From the NCBI GenBank assembly GCA_003116875.1, contig BCKT01000012.1, positions 858,775 to 922,774 of the forward strand: a stretch of 64,000 bases of DNA, in the 5' to 3' direction. The DNA comes from Takashimella koratensis (taxonomy: Eukaryota > Basidiomycota > Tremellomycetes > Trichosporonales > Tetragoniomycetaceae). The notes beneath the pieces were generated by a model that did no database searches, was not told where the DNA came from, and saw only the letters and a program-made list of their open reading frames with translations. The translations under genes were made by a program, and so were the position numbers. Of the stretch, positions 1-11,400 are shown piece by piece; position 1 is the first letter of the stretch, and each line of letters starts with the position of its first letter.

Positions 1-817
1 TGGCGCGGATGCGAATCGGACAACGACTATGACGAGGGGGAGTTCCACGTTTGCTCCATCCTACACTTCAGCAGGGGAGTTGGTCCCCTCCGCCCACCTC
101 CGTATCCTCGGGCTAGAGAGCGGTATGACTGGCACCAGCGGACTCGGAGTGGACAACGACGAGCGTCGTGGTCCCCCCGCCGTCGCCGTCCCGCGAAGCG
201 TCCAAGCAACATCTATGGCCTCGGCTACCCCTCTCCGTCGTGGAGTCAGCATCAAGTCCGTGAAGACTATGCGATCTTTCTTCTCAGGTCTATTCGTGTC
301 CTCCGACCCTCCACCTCAGCTCCCTCTCACCGCCGGAGGAAACACACTCGCCTCTGCCGCTCGACCCGATTCGGATATCTTCCCTTCCTTTTCGATCTCT
401 CGGGCCCCGAGCAGGCGCGTACCGACGACGACTGCGAATAGCGACGACCCGGGTAACGGGGAAGGGCCTGGGTACGGGTACGGAAGCAGTGGGGGTGGGG
501 GTGGGGTGGGAAGGAGGTACGAGTACGGATACCCAAGCGGGATCAGTGAGTTGCCCCACAGTCATGGCCATACGGACCGAGGTACGGTCGGCTCAACTGC
601 ACCCAACAGGGCAAGAGGGAGTAGCAGTACCCCGAGGTCAGGGAGAGCGCGGAGTAGTCGACCCCCGCATGGGTTGAGGTTGGGTAGAGGGGACGAAGAC
701 GATGAAAGTTCTCCAGGTCATATGTTTATTGAATTGAATCCGAATAGCCCAGTGACGGTGTTTAGTCGACCAGAGAGCGAGATGACGAGTTATAGGCCCT
801 GGGGGATGGAAGTGTAG
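1..817 (+). CDS. C-terminal part of an unrecognised Ser/Gly-rich protein (5' end outside window)
   Basis: An open frame enters from the left edge in frame 2 and ends at TAG 815-817. No stop precedes the first in-frame ATG at 29, so the gene probably starts outside the window. About 270 residues are visible. They are low complexity: Ser, Pro, Arg and Gly rich, with a GYGYGSSGGGGG tract and a more ordered end (GHMFIELNPNSPVTVFSRPE) that finishes in YRPWGMEV. There is no membrane segment or recognisable catalytic motif. This is typical of the disordered tail of a fungal regulatory or membrane protein. I do not recognise the family and infer no function. Confidence 0.6.
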   Translation, partial: GADANRTTTMTRGSSTFAPSYTSAGELVPSAHLRILGLESGMTGTSGLGVDNDERRGPPAVAVPRSVQATSMASATPLRRGVSIKSVKTMRSFFSGLFVSSDPPPQLPLTAGGNTLASAARPDSDIFPSFSISRAPSRRVPTTTANSDDPGNGEGPGYGYGSSGGGGGVGRRYEYGYPSGISELPHSHGHTDRGTVGSTAPNRARGSSSTPRSGRARSSRPPHGLRLGRGDEDDESSPGHMFIELNPNSPVTVFSRPESEMTSYRPWGMEV

Positions 818-1480
818 GCCGGGGGAGAGGGGAAGAGGGGGAGAGGGGGAGGGGGTAAGGAGTTGGGAAGGAGTTGGGATTATCCGAGTGGTGGTCTTGT
901 TCATTCAATGTTGTTAACCTAGAATAGTCTGATGACCCGTAGTGTGATAGATACCACGTTCAGTCGAGGCTGGAGACCGGAGATGCAAATACAACAACAA
1001 CAACAACAACAACAACAACAGCAGCAGCAGCAGCATAACCTGAATTTCTCGAAACATGCGACCAACGCTGAATGTCATGTGCTAAGAATGAAGCGCTGTT
1101 ATTGCCATCCGGTAAAGATACTGTACATACACAGGCAAAGACGAAAAACAGGGTACAGATCATGAGATGCAGGTACAAGTCGTGTCGAGTTTGGGATATC
1201 CAAGCTGTCGTACAGTACATAGGGCTACATACGACCAGGGATTTGTTTTTGTCGTAATCAAACAGTCATCAGATCGTCAAGTTACAGGAGACAATGTGCG
1301 TTCCAAGGCTGCCTGCCACATCGTCGAGGCGTGAGAAGGGTCGTTGATGTTGTCTTTTTGTTCGTCGAGTTTGTTTGAGGACGCAACGGTGGTTCTTGAG
1401 TCGAGCGTCTCGGCGAATCCTCGATCGCAAGCACTTTGGCACTTGCAATTTTTCGTATACCGCTATGAAGAGTTCGTACC
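818..1480. other. Intergenic: G-rich run and CAA/CAG microsatellite
   Basis: This stretch separates two convergent genes. Directly after the stop of the first gene, 821-855 is a run of five G-tracts of four or five Gs. A (CAA)n tract at about 991-1020 passes into (CAG)n to about 1034. Short open frames through the triplet repeat code poly-Gln on one strand and poly-Val/Ala on the other and are not convincing. I see no other gene. Confidence 0.6.
991..1034 (+). repeat. (CAA)n-(CAG)n microsatellite
   Basis: Ten or so CAA triplets run directly into about five CAG triplets. It lies outside any supported coding region, probably in the 3' UTR or intergenic space. Confidence 0.85.
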
Positions 1481-3507
1481 TCAAGTCGATCTGATCGAGC
1501 GCAGAGTCGAGGCGAATCTCGGGACGTGACCAAATAAAACGATCGGAGGCGCTATCAGCAGAATAAATAGGACCAGCCTGAGTACTGCCTCTGCGAGTTC
1601 GAGAACCAAAAGCATGACGGGGGGATCTTCCATGATTTCTAGATCGTCTCGAGCGTAAACATGGGAACCAGAAGTTTGAGACCCGCCTCGACGTTCTCGG
1701 CGCCGAGTGAGTACTCGCGCGCCTGTCTCCCAGTCCATCCCAGCGAGAATAGGGACCTGTCCCGCGTACCCCGATTGCCCAACTGCCCCGGCCCCGGCCC
1801 CCACCCTGCCGCCAGCGCCACTAAACGTCGCGTTCGTCGGTGACCCCAATCCCACAGCCGTCGGCGAGTTCGACATCGAGTTCGAGCCTGACCCGCCGCT
1901 TGGTCTGCGCCGAGTCGAGACGAAGATCGTATTACCCCCGTAAGGCGAAATCGAATCGTCACCCACAAACAACGTCTCATACGAGCCCGCCGAATAGCTG
2001 CGGACATGTCTACGCGACCGGGTGCGCGTTTGAGTGGTCTGTGTATGGACGTGGAGGTTTGTGTTCGGGTCGTAAGTCTGGGACTGGGTGTGGGTCTGAC
2101 GCGAGGACGAAGAGGTGTGGATGAACGTGGAGGAGAAGGTATCGGGTCCTTGGGTGGTGGAACGGGAAGTAGAAGTCGAGGAAGAGGAAGAGGAAGAAGT
2201 CACGGACATCCCTGGTGCACCGAACGCAGCGTCAATAGGTCCCGGTCCGTTCTCCAGTCCGCCGATACCCCCTCTGGGGCCTAACCACCGCGGCGTCTCG
2301 ACGTTTGGGGTAGGCACATCAGACTCGTACATGTCCACTAGACTCGGTTCAGATCCCGGATCCGTGTCCGTCCCCGCCCAGCTCGCGCGGCTTCCGCGAG
2401 TCGGCGAAGGGAGACATGTGGGTTCGGCTGCGGGGGCGCGGTAAAGCGATACAGCGGTGGGCGTGACGAGGGGAGACGAAGGAGTCGAGAAGTGGGCCGT
2501 AGGCGAGGCCGGCGCGGAGATTGCGAATGGGGAGGGAGAGGGTGAAGGGGAGGGATAGGAGGTGGATGTGGAGGTAGGAGGAGAGGAGTAGGTACGGGTC
2601 ACAGGTGGAGTAGAGAGAGGTGAGAAGGTAGAGAAGCTGGTTGAATGAGGGAAATGGGATGGCCGAGAAGCGTGTGTTGGACGTGAGGCTGAAGTGGGCG
2701 AAGAAGGGAGAGAGGAAGTGGTTGAAGAGGTGGTGGTTGAGGTAGAGACGGTAGGTCGGACGGGGGAGGAAGGGAGGACCGGAGATGGACAGCTTGACTG
2801 GAACCCCTGGTTGGGGGTGCCAGGTGCCGGCGAGGCCGATTCTTCGTCGACCTGAGGAAGAGTAAAAGAGGCGTTAGAATTGAGCTTTACCTGGGGCGGA
2901 AAGAGGGTCGAGTATGGGAGAGGCAAAGACGAACTGGGACGGCAAGGCATGGTGGAGATATAGGATCAAGGACAGCAAGGTGAGAAGCAAGAAGACGAGC
3001 TTGATATCCTTCCCGACCAAACCCAGAGAGAACCCACCTCGTCCACCGCGTCAAGGGCGGGCGCGACGACTACCCTGGTTCCTCTCATCTGCGCCCGCGG
3101 TCCACCGGTACGTGCGTAGACCAAAGGTGCTCGAATAGGATGCGGCGTGACTCCAACGGTCCTGGCCCAATCGATACGGAGAGTCATGCCTGCGAGCCAA
3201 GGTGTCGGGGGTGGGAAGCGGTCGGGCACGCGAGCGGGCGAGGAAGGGGAGAGAGGAGGGTGGGGAGGTGAGGAGGTGGGCAGGTGGAACACTCAGCGTG
3301 AAGGAAGGGAACGAGGTGAAGGCATGGTAGGTGGCTGAGAGAGATGAAGAGGAAGAGGTGGGAGGAAGAGTGGGAGCGGGTGCAGAGGTGCAGAGGATTA
3401 GGGTCAAGTAAAGTTTGAGGAATGCGATTAGGGGTAGGAAACGTGTTAGACGATGCGAGTTGGTTGAACCGAATACACGCAGTCGGAGACGGCAGACTAA
3501 TGGACAT
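1481..3507 (-). CDS. Unrecognised membrane protein with long Ser/Thr/Pro-rich region
   Basis: The last large exon (about 2850 down to 1481) encodes a long Ser/Thr/Pro-rich region. It ends in one hydrophobic segment (MLLVLELAEAVLRLVLFILL, about 1550-1610) and a short basic tail. Upstream exons carry other hydrophobic stretches: FLPLIAFLKLYLTLILC (about 3400-3450) and LVFLLLTLLSLILYL (about 2955-3000). Between them is MTLRIDWARTVGVTPHPIRA, entered through an intron with a CTCGCAG acceptor at about 3187. A further intron near 2853-2891 has a TTCTAAC branch site. The start codon and two joints remain unsettled; ATG 3507 is only the most upstream candidate. It looks like a two- or three-span endomembrane protein. 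Seipin was considered, but its conserved motifs were not found. Confidence 0.5.
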
Positions 3508-4215
3508 CTAGCTGTGCGTTAAGTACTGAGCTACGGGACAGCAGGATGCAATAGCTCGACTCGTCCCACCTGGTCACCTGGTCGTCGCATACCTCTACTG
3601 TACTGTACCTCGACTTTTCCGATCCGTCCGCCTATACCCGATCCGCTTTTGCCCGGCTTTCCCACGAATGTACCACGAATGTCTAGACCTTCTCGCCCTC
3701 ACAGATCTACACACTGCCAAGCATACAATCTACGGCAACGTCGGTATCAGGACCCGCCGGGTTGGTTTATCATGCTTGGTTGGCATCATGTAGACGCGTC
3801 TCACCCCTCCCTGCTCCTCGACGCGACTGTCTTTGACCTCGTGACCACCCCTGCCTGGCCTGCCTGAGGGGGGTAATTGACCACGGGCCATGACGTAAGG
3901 TTTGGCTCGGTCTCGGAAAGAGAAAATTCAGGGTGGCAGACTGACTGGGCTTGGCTGGTGACTGGCGATCCGGAAGAAACGGTCTCGTGTCCCCGCTCAA
4001 CACCGATCGAACAACCCTCCACATCGATCATCGGGACTGGTAAACATCGAAACATCGGCCACCGACAACGACGACCTATACATCCTTCTCCTTTCACTCT
4101 CTTTCATCTCAACCTCCCTTCCTCTCTCCTTTGTCCTTGTCCCTCTACCTACTTGCTCCCTTTCCACAGTTCCCTCCTGGGCCCCATCCCCAATCCCCAT
4201 CCCCCACTCATCACG
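3508..4215. other. Divergent intergenic region (no gene seen)
   Basis: It lies between the membrane-protein gene (-) and the TLC-domain gene (+). The last 130 bases before ATG 4216 are pyrimidine-rich, as expected of a fungal 5' leader. Nothing else was recognised. Confidence 0.5.
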
Positions 4216-5621
4216 ATGTGGTCGCTTGCCGGACTCACATCGTCCACACCTCTCCCTCTCCTCGGCCCCCACCTCCCGGTCCTCATCGCTTCCACCGCCG
4301 CGTTCTTCGCGATTCAACGGATATCTAGCACGCTCTCACCCCGATGGCTAGGGAACAAATGGGACTCGTTCGACCAGCGGACTCGGACAAGCTGGAACTC
4401 GCATGTGGTCTGTGAGTACCGCCAGTCAACTTATCAGTGGCAGTGGGGTAGCTGTAGTGTCTAGCCCGATCTGACAACTGCAGCCATGGTACACGCATGC
4501 TTGATCGTTCCGCTTGCCCTCGCTTGCCTCGCCTCGCCCATCCTCAACCGCGACCCCGTGTTCGGGTACGACCCAATGGTCGGGCACGTCCTCGCTCTTA
4601 CTTCGGGGTGCGGATCAATGATACTTTAAAGCACCAAGCTAACGCCAATCTTGCAGGTACTTTATCTGGGATACTATTGACTCGGCTCTCAACTCGACCG
4701 CGGGCTTTGTCATTCATGGTGAGCCAAGCTTGCGCGGCTGGCCGCCTTGATTTTGGCTACCCAGCTGGCTATCGCTAACACTTATCTTGCCAGGCGCAGC
4801 ATGCTTCGCCGTCTTCATCTTCTCTTTCGTGAGTCATTCGAGCTGCTGACCTATTGCGCAGATCAGAGAGCTCACTGACTCCCTTCAGCGGCCTTTCCTG
4901 GCTGGTTTCGGACCACCTTTCCTCCTCTGGGAACTGTCCACTCCCTTCCTCAACATCCACTGGTTCATGGTAAGCCGCTCATTTTCACAAGATGGTACCC
5001 ATGGCCCGGCTAATTGCTCGTCCTCAGGACAAACTCGCAGTGTCTCAATCCTACCCTACTCTTCACCTGATCAATGCCCTCGTATTCATGCTGGTCTTCT
5101 TTTTGGCCCGGATCGTCTACGGCTCTTGGAACGTGAGTCGGGGTACTACGTTCATGCACGACAGACAAACTGCTAACGACACTCAGAGCTTCTTGTTTTT
5201 CCAAGCGATGTGGGAAGAGCGATCACGCATCCCTCTTCACCTCTACTGTAAGTCCCTTTCAATACATCACCACGGGTCACGCTTCCCTCTCCGTCCTCTT
5301 CCATCACCACCAGATCCCTTCGCCTGATTGCTGATCCACCTAGTGATCTACTGCAGCGGCAACCTCGCGCTCAACGTGCTCAACTGGATCTGGTTTTCGA
5401 AGATGCTAGCGAAGATGGTCGCGCGTCTTTCGGGTGAAGACAAGGAGGACAAGGCAGGCGAGAAGCGGGCGTTGTTGGCGCGTGGGACCAAGAGCGAAGG
5501 TGTCAGGGGCAAGAAGCAAGGGACAGGGGAGAAGTCCGGGTCCGAAAGAAAGGAAGAGACTATTGTGGATCCTGCCGAGGCTCCAAGGCCGATCAAAGAG
5601 TCTCCGACTGATAAACCATAG
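4216..5621 (+). CDS. TLC-domain (TRAM/LAG1/CLN8) multispanning membrane protein, TMEM56/TLCD4-like
   Basis: ATG 4216 begins a hydrophobic N terminus. Short introns follow, with donors at about 4412, 4593, 4719 and 4831. The joined product holds about six membrane spans. Recognisable TLC-family text includes GYDPMVGHVLALTSGYFIWD (start of the domain), GPPFLLWELSTPFLNIHWFM and a late span around NLALNVLNWIWFSKMLAKM. The C terminus is charged and Lys/Glu rich. TLC proteins of this subgroup are ER or Golgi membrane proteins; some related families make ceramide, but this subgroup's biochemical role is mostly unknown. The second intron uses a weaker GTGCGG donor. The family call is firm; the exact function is open. 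Confidence 0.85.
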
Positions 5622-8046
5622 ACAGCAGCTACATGCATATGCACAAGAACTATGATCGAGATTGAGAAGGATTAGAGATATGAGACACCTTCTCGCAACC
5701 CCAAGTCGACTTAGTTGTTTTGGCACGAAAATGTGATGGAGAGGATGGTACAGCTCGATCCTCGAGAGTGAGGTCTAGTCTTGAATCACTCAAAAGATAC
5801 GTCTCATCTCCGTCGCTCCCCCCTCGCACGCCATATCCTCGTCAGGGCTTTGCAAGAAAATGATTCAAGAGCTGACAATTCCAGCAAAACCCTGTTACAC
5901 ACGTCAGCTGCTAGGTCTGACGTCGAGGATGATTTTGACAGTACGTCAATGTAATTCCACTTCCTCTTTTGTATCAGTTGCGGGCTGACGATACACTTAG
6001 TTGTCGCAGGGCTGCATCTCCAGAGAACAGCTCGAATGAGGCTTCAGTTGTTTCAGGCTCGTCCGGGCGGGTCCAGACTCGCGACTACAAAGAGAGCCAG
6101 AAGCAGCTGAGTCCGTGTTTGGTATTGGATCCAAGGCGTCAACGAGTATGGTCAGAGAGATCAGTCATTCCGCGCTGACTTGGTCGTCCAGCTGAACGTT
6201 TCGCGCATGCCATCTCAGCTTGTAAGTGAAGAAAGGCGTTTACTGAAATAGTGCAAACACTGACGTCCATCACTCTGCCTGGTCTTGGTCCTTCTCGCCT
6301 CTCCCGTCTGCAATCGACAAAGAGTTTTGGGTGAGTACTTCTCTTCTCTTCGTCCGGCTCGTCAGCCTAATTGCATCGCTGACCAGCCTGTTCAGTACAT
6401 GCGATCCTCTGGACACATTTGCAACCACGTCTCTCGCTTGTGGAGTTGGCTCAGCGGAAACCTATAGTTGGGTACTACAATCAACAGCGAGTCGGGAGTG
6501 CCGTGTCCTTAGTCTTGGCGTGTGCATATCCATATAGCAATTACGATCACTGGCTGATCAATCACCAACGGTCCAGTCCTTCTTTTCTTTGTTTGCTTCC
6601 ATCGCCCCCCTCCCTCTGACATCTTCTCCCCTTCACATGCGGTTGAGTGTTCATTTTGTAAGTGATAGCAGCCATGTGTTCACAATATGCGTCCTATGGC
6701 AGCACCTGCGTATTAGCACTTGCATCCGTAGTCCCGATGAATCTCTTATTGCCTGTGCTATGATGTGAGCATTGGGGTGGGGCGACCAACCTCTGCCAGG
6801 ATGTGAGTTCAATCAGCGGTCATTGATCACGTCGTTGTGTCATCAGCCAAGTCGCGCAGCCGTTGTTTACACCAGCGCCCTCGTGACGAGGTCGAGTGAC
6901 AATGGCTCAACCTCAATGAACGCCCGCACCGCCGACAAGGAGCACAACCATGCACCAGATCGGTGTCAACAACACGCACCGAAGGTCGAGGAGGACGAAC
7001 AGAAACGCGCCAAGGTGCGACTGAGACAGGGGTAAGAGGTGGAAGATTGAGACAGAAGCAAAAATTTTGGATCGATCAGATGTACACACGAGGCAAAGGA
7101 GGCTGGAAGGTTGAAGGTGGGTAGTGGGGCAAGCGAAGGAGGGTGGTGATTGGGGAAGGGGATGATGATGAGAGACTGGAGATTGGGGATTGTTGGGGAA
7201 GGGGGAAGGGGGATGCCGCGTGTACGAGAAGAAGAACGAGGATTGAAGGGGGAGCGCAGACAGCAGACGCCGAGGATTGCGGCGTCATGGATAACGACCG
7301 GACGACCGAACAGTCAGGCGAGAGGGTAAACTTTCGTACGAGTGAGGGATCTGAGTTTGAAATCTTCAAAGGACTTGGTGTCCACTCCCTTTCATTCGTC
7401 TCACGTCGCGATCAATCCATCACTCCATCCCTCGTCGTCGGTCGCTAGCACCTTCCTTTTCGTCATTGCCCCTTCTCCCCTTCACCCTTTCTCCCGTCCT
7501 CCATGTACCTCTGATCGCATGACGAGGGCGAGAGAGGAGAGGTCCACTCGAACACCACCCACACACGACCCACACAGACGCGCACGTCCTTTGGACTAGC
7601 GAGCCCCTGTTGACACCCTCGATGATGGGGACGCGGGTCGGGCACGGCGCTGTGGCCGGCGCGCGTCTACGCTGAAAATGATGCGAAACCCCCTGAGAGT
7701 GAGGAAGTGAGACATGAACACAAGATAGATGTCTTGATCTCACTGCAGCTTGCACGCACGCCATCGCCGTCGCCGTCTGGGCTCTTCCGCCTGGTGTCGT
7801 GTGGGGAAATGGGTAATGGTTTGTACGACGTTGAAAGAAGCACCGCGGCGAACCCTCACCCCTCACCCCTCACCCCTCACCACCACTGGCCCTGTAAAGG
7901 ACGGCGCCGGGTGGAGTTGGTGCCTTACGCTCGGGGCTCTCATGAACTCAGGGTCGCGTAATGGTGGGTAGTTGGTCGTTGGTCGTTTGTGGTTATTTCA
8001 CGCTACCCAGGTTGATTGTACTGTTTTTGACCCAACGACGAGGTGG
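5622..8046. other. 2.4 kb without a confident gene; intron-like signals on + strand
   Basis: Between the TLC gene and the Argonaute promoter there are several GTNNGT...CTGAC...AG patterns in + orientation: 5941-6000, about 6147-6191, from 6222, and 6331-6395. They suggest a spliced transcript. One exon-like frame (about 6022-6147) carries a short peptide resembling the Argonaute C-terminal region (see findings). No joined frame long enough to call a gene was obtained, so this could be a non-coding RNA, a decayed gene or a fast-evolving gene. 7857-7880 is a short CCTCACC repeat. Beyond 6700 nothing recognisable was found. Confidence 0.4.
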
Positions 8047-8053
8047 TATATAT
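8047..8053 (+). promoter_or_regulatory. Probable TATA box of the Argonaute gene
   Basis: A TATATAT-type element lies about 350 bases before the Argonaute ATG. A strongly pyrimidine-rich stretch (8065-8115) follows, where transcription probably starts. The position is plausible because the 5' leader contains an intron (8283-8363). Confidence 0.5.
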
Positions 8054-8282
8054 TCACGACCACCTTCCACTCTACCTTCCTCTTCACACTCTTCCTCTCC
8101 TCTCTCACTCGACCCACTCCACCTAACCACCGCGCTTGCAGCTGTCGTCCCCAACGACCGTGCGCAGGCCGTCCTCCACCTGCTCACCACATCCAACTCC
8201 CTCTTCCTATTCACTATCCCCCTGGTCCTCGTAAGAGTACCCGACCACTGTTATCTGTCGCTTCTCAGTCTCTTGTAGCTTG

Positions 8283-8363
8283 GTGAGTGAAGTCCATCCC
8301 TTCCTTATTCCTGCTCAAGACGCGCCGAGCGGCTCGCTGACTCTCTCCGCTTCTCTCCATCAG
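8283..8363 (+). other. Intron in the 5' leader of the Argonaute gene
   Basis: It has a GTGAGT donor at 8283, a CTGAC branch motif and a CAG acceptor ending at 8363, forty bases before the ATG at 8404. It matches the coding introns of the same gene in size and signals. Confidence 0.65.
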
Positions 8364-8403
8364 TTCACCTAGCTCTTGAGACGCCTTTGCCCCCTTGCCC
8401 ATC

Positions 8404-11400
8404 ATGGTACCTCCAGCGCTCGACAAGCCCGTAAGTTGCCTACCCTATTCTCACCTCATCACCTCACCTTACCTCCTCCCTGCCTTAACTCTCTTACTTC
8501 TCACGCTGACACGCCTCTAGCCGTCGCCGACGACGGTCGGCCACCTGACCTCCGCTCTGGAGGCGCTGACGGTCTCCAACGACCTGGTCATGGCTGGTAC
8601 GTTTCTCAAAATTTCTCGCCGCTGATGGGGGAATGGGGATCATGCTGATCGTTACTTTCCTCCTCCTTCCACCACTTTCCACCACCGTAGATGCACACCC
8701 TCGCCCAGGTAAGTCACGCGCTGCTTTTATCCCTTTCGCATCAACTTCAACACCCCATTATTCCTTTCACCCTGGCTCCTACATTTCTCCCGTCTTTCCG
8801 TTCACCCTACCCCCTCCCTTCCACCTCGTTTTTTTCGGTTCTTTGCTTGACACATGCTTATGTTACCCATTTCACAGGCTATGGTACTGCCGGCCGCAAG
8901 ATCGGCGTCGAGGCGAACATGTTCATGGTCCGCTTCAAGGACAAGACCATTTAGTGAGTTTTGAGCAGTCATCTGTTGGACGCGATCATACCTGACCTGT
9001 ACAGCCACCACGACGCGACCTTTGCCCACGTCGTCAAGGTCGCCAACCCCAAGTGAGTGCTACTTCTCCGACCTCCCGCTCCTCTCATCCTGGGTCTACT
9101 TCTCTTGTTATGTCCACCATACTAACACCGTTTCATCAGGATGCCCAAGGAGCTCACGCGCAAAATCTGGAACCAAGTTTGCCGCGAGCACGCCAAGGGA
9201 AACATGAAGGCCGCTCTCGATGCGTCTGCCTTTGATGGCTTGTGAGTCATTGATCTTGCCTTTCCTTCCTTTGCTCTGCTCGTTGAGCATCTGCCAACTA
9301 ACTTGTGTTCCTTCAGCAAAAATGTCTACTCCACCGAACGCTTTGCCGATGGCGAGTTAAAGGTGAGGTCGTTGCTTCGCTTGCATCAGATGCTAACAAA
9401 CCGTAGAAGGAGTTCATCGTGACTCTGCCCGAGCCAGGCCAGGCCGACGAGCGCCAGCGATTCAAAGTCACTCTCCAGATCGCCAACCAAGTTGACATCG
9501 GTGCGGTCATGCGCTTCTGTCAAAAGAAGAAGCAGAGCACCCAAGAGGCAGAGCTTGTAGTGAGTTTAGTCTATTCACAACCTCGCTCGTGCTCCTGAGC
9601 TGACCCGCTCGTCAGGCCACCGCTATTCAAGCCATCAACGTCTTGCTCAGGGAGGACCCTCAATCGCGCTTCACACAGAAGGGCGCCCGTGGCCGCTTCT
9701 TCGGCACTGGTGAGTCTCTCAAGTCCACGCGATTTGAGTTCCCCTGCTGATCCTCCTCGTAGAAGGCCAAGTTCCCATCTCGGGCGGTGGTCTCGTCGGC
9801 AAAGGTTTCATGCAGTGAGTACAGCTTTGCTATTTCCTTGAGACGCCGTCAGCTAATATACGATCCCAGATCCTTCCGCCCCACTGAGAGCGGCTTCCCT
9901 GCCATTCAAGTGAGTCAGCCCTTGCTGCAGAAGTCTTCAGCTGGACATTGTGCTGACGGCAATAGCTTGACGCTGCATTTACCGCCTTTTTCGAAGCTGG
10001 CCCCCTCATTGTGAGTCTTTATTCATTCTTGATTCTGTCCATCGTTGACATCCTGCAGGAAGTTATCCCCAAGGTCCTCGGCATGGGGGGTGGCGGCGGC
10101 GGTGGCCGTGGTGGTGGTCCCGGTGGTCGCGGAGGTCGCGGCGGCTTCCGTGGACGTGGCGGTCCTCCCGGTGGCGGTGGCGGGGGCGGGGGCGGCGGTC
10201 CAATTGACAGCCTTCACCCGAATGACATCAAGAAGCTCAACAAGCTCCTTTACGGCGCCAAGTTCTCCCTCCCCTACAAGTGAGTCGACAGTTGCCCCTC
10301 GCCTTTACACCAAAGCCTACCTGACCTTGATCTCAGGAAACTCGAGCGATCATTTGTCGTCAAGAAGTTCACGTCGCTCCCGGCATCCGACCTTACATTT
10401 ATGCTTAACAGCAAGGACGGCGGACCGGACCGCAAGGTTTCGATCGTCCAATACTTCAAGGACCAGTACAATATCACGATTTCCAAGCCCCGCCTGCCGT
10501 GCGTCATTTACGGCAAGAACTTCTTGGTTCCGTGAGTCTAGCCTGATCAGTCTACATCTCCTTTCTTTTCACTGACACACTGCCTCGAACAGGATCGAGT
10601 TGGTCGTCTTGAACCAGTTCAACTCGATTCCATTTTCGATGCTGTCTGGCGACCAAGCAGCGGACATGATCCGCGTCGCGGCTCAGAGACCGCTAGATCG
10701 CAGTAATTTCAGTGAGGCCCTCCCCTCTTCCCGGGCTTTTGGGACTAAACTGACGCATCTCAGTCAAGCAGTGGCGCGGGAAGCTGAACTACGGTGCTCT
10801 TCCGAAACTCAAGGCCTGGGGTATCGAAGTTCAACCAAACATGATGAAGGTTGATGCTCGCGTTCTCAACCCACCCAGGGTGACGTACAAGAACGGCAAG
10901 ACCCTCGACTGTCGCTTCGGGTAGGTGCCTTTCTTATCGCTTTAAGTCTGCGAGGACCTCTTGCTAACAGTTTGCAGCGGCTGGAACCTCAAGGGTGTTC
11001 AGTTCACGCGCCCTAACCAGGTGCTCAAGTCGTGGTCTGTCGTCATCTTCGACGGCAGGCTGGAGGTGGAGCGCGCTCGTGAGTAAAGAGAATCAGCAAA
11101 ACGCAAGGTACAGCCGCTGACTTGCCTCTAGAGGGTTTCCTGAGCATGTGAGTTTCGGAACGGTCCACACTTGATCCTAGCTGACAATCAACAGGCTCAT
11201 ACAGACGCTCAAGTCGTACGGTATGTCATTCTCAGCTTCCGATCTTTCTTCGCTTTAAGCTGACATAGTAACAGGCACCCAGGTGGAGAACACTCGTCCA
11301 TCGTGCATCAAGCAGAACCCCAACGAAGGTATCATGGCCGCTCTGGGCAACGCCTGTCGCGAGGCTTACATGCAGACTAAGACCAACCCCCAGCTTGTTG

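Noticed and set aside
960..1220. Frames through the CAA/CAG repeat coding poly-Gln or poly-Val
   Set aside because: They consist of the repeat plus random flanks, with no start context or splice logic.
1481..3507. Seipin assignment for the membrane protein
   Set aside because: Two-ended hydrophobic layout is suggestive, but the seipin lumenal motifs were not found.
6331..6619. Frame containing KPIVGYYNQQR, similar to a motif of EMC8/9 proteins
   Set aside because: Only this short string matches; the flanking sequence and putative exons do not give the rest of the EMC8/9 fold.
10045..10575. 176-codon Ala/Val-rich frame on the + strand
   Set aside because: It is an out-of-frame reading of the Argonaute Gly/Arg tract and the next exon.
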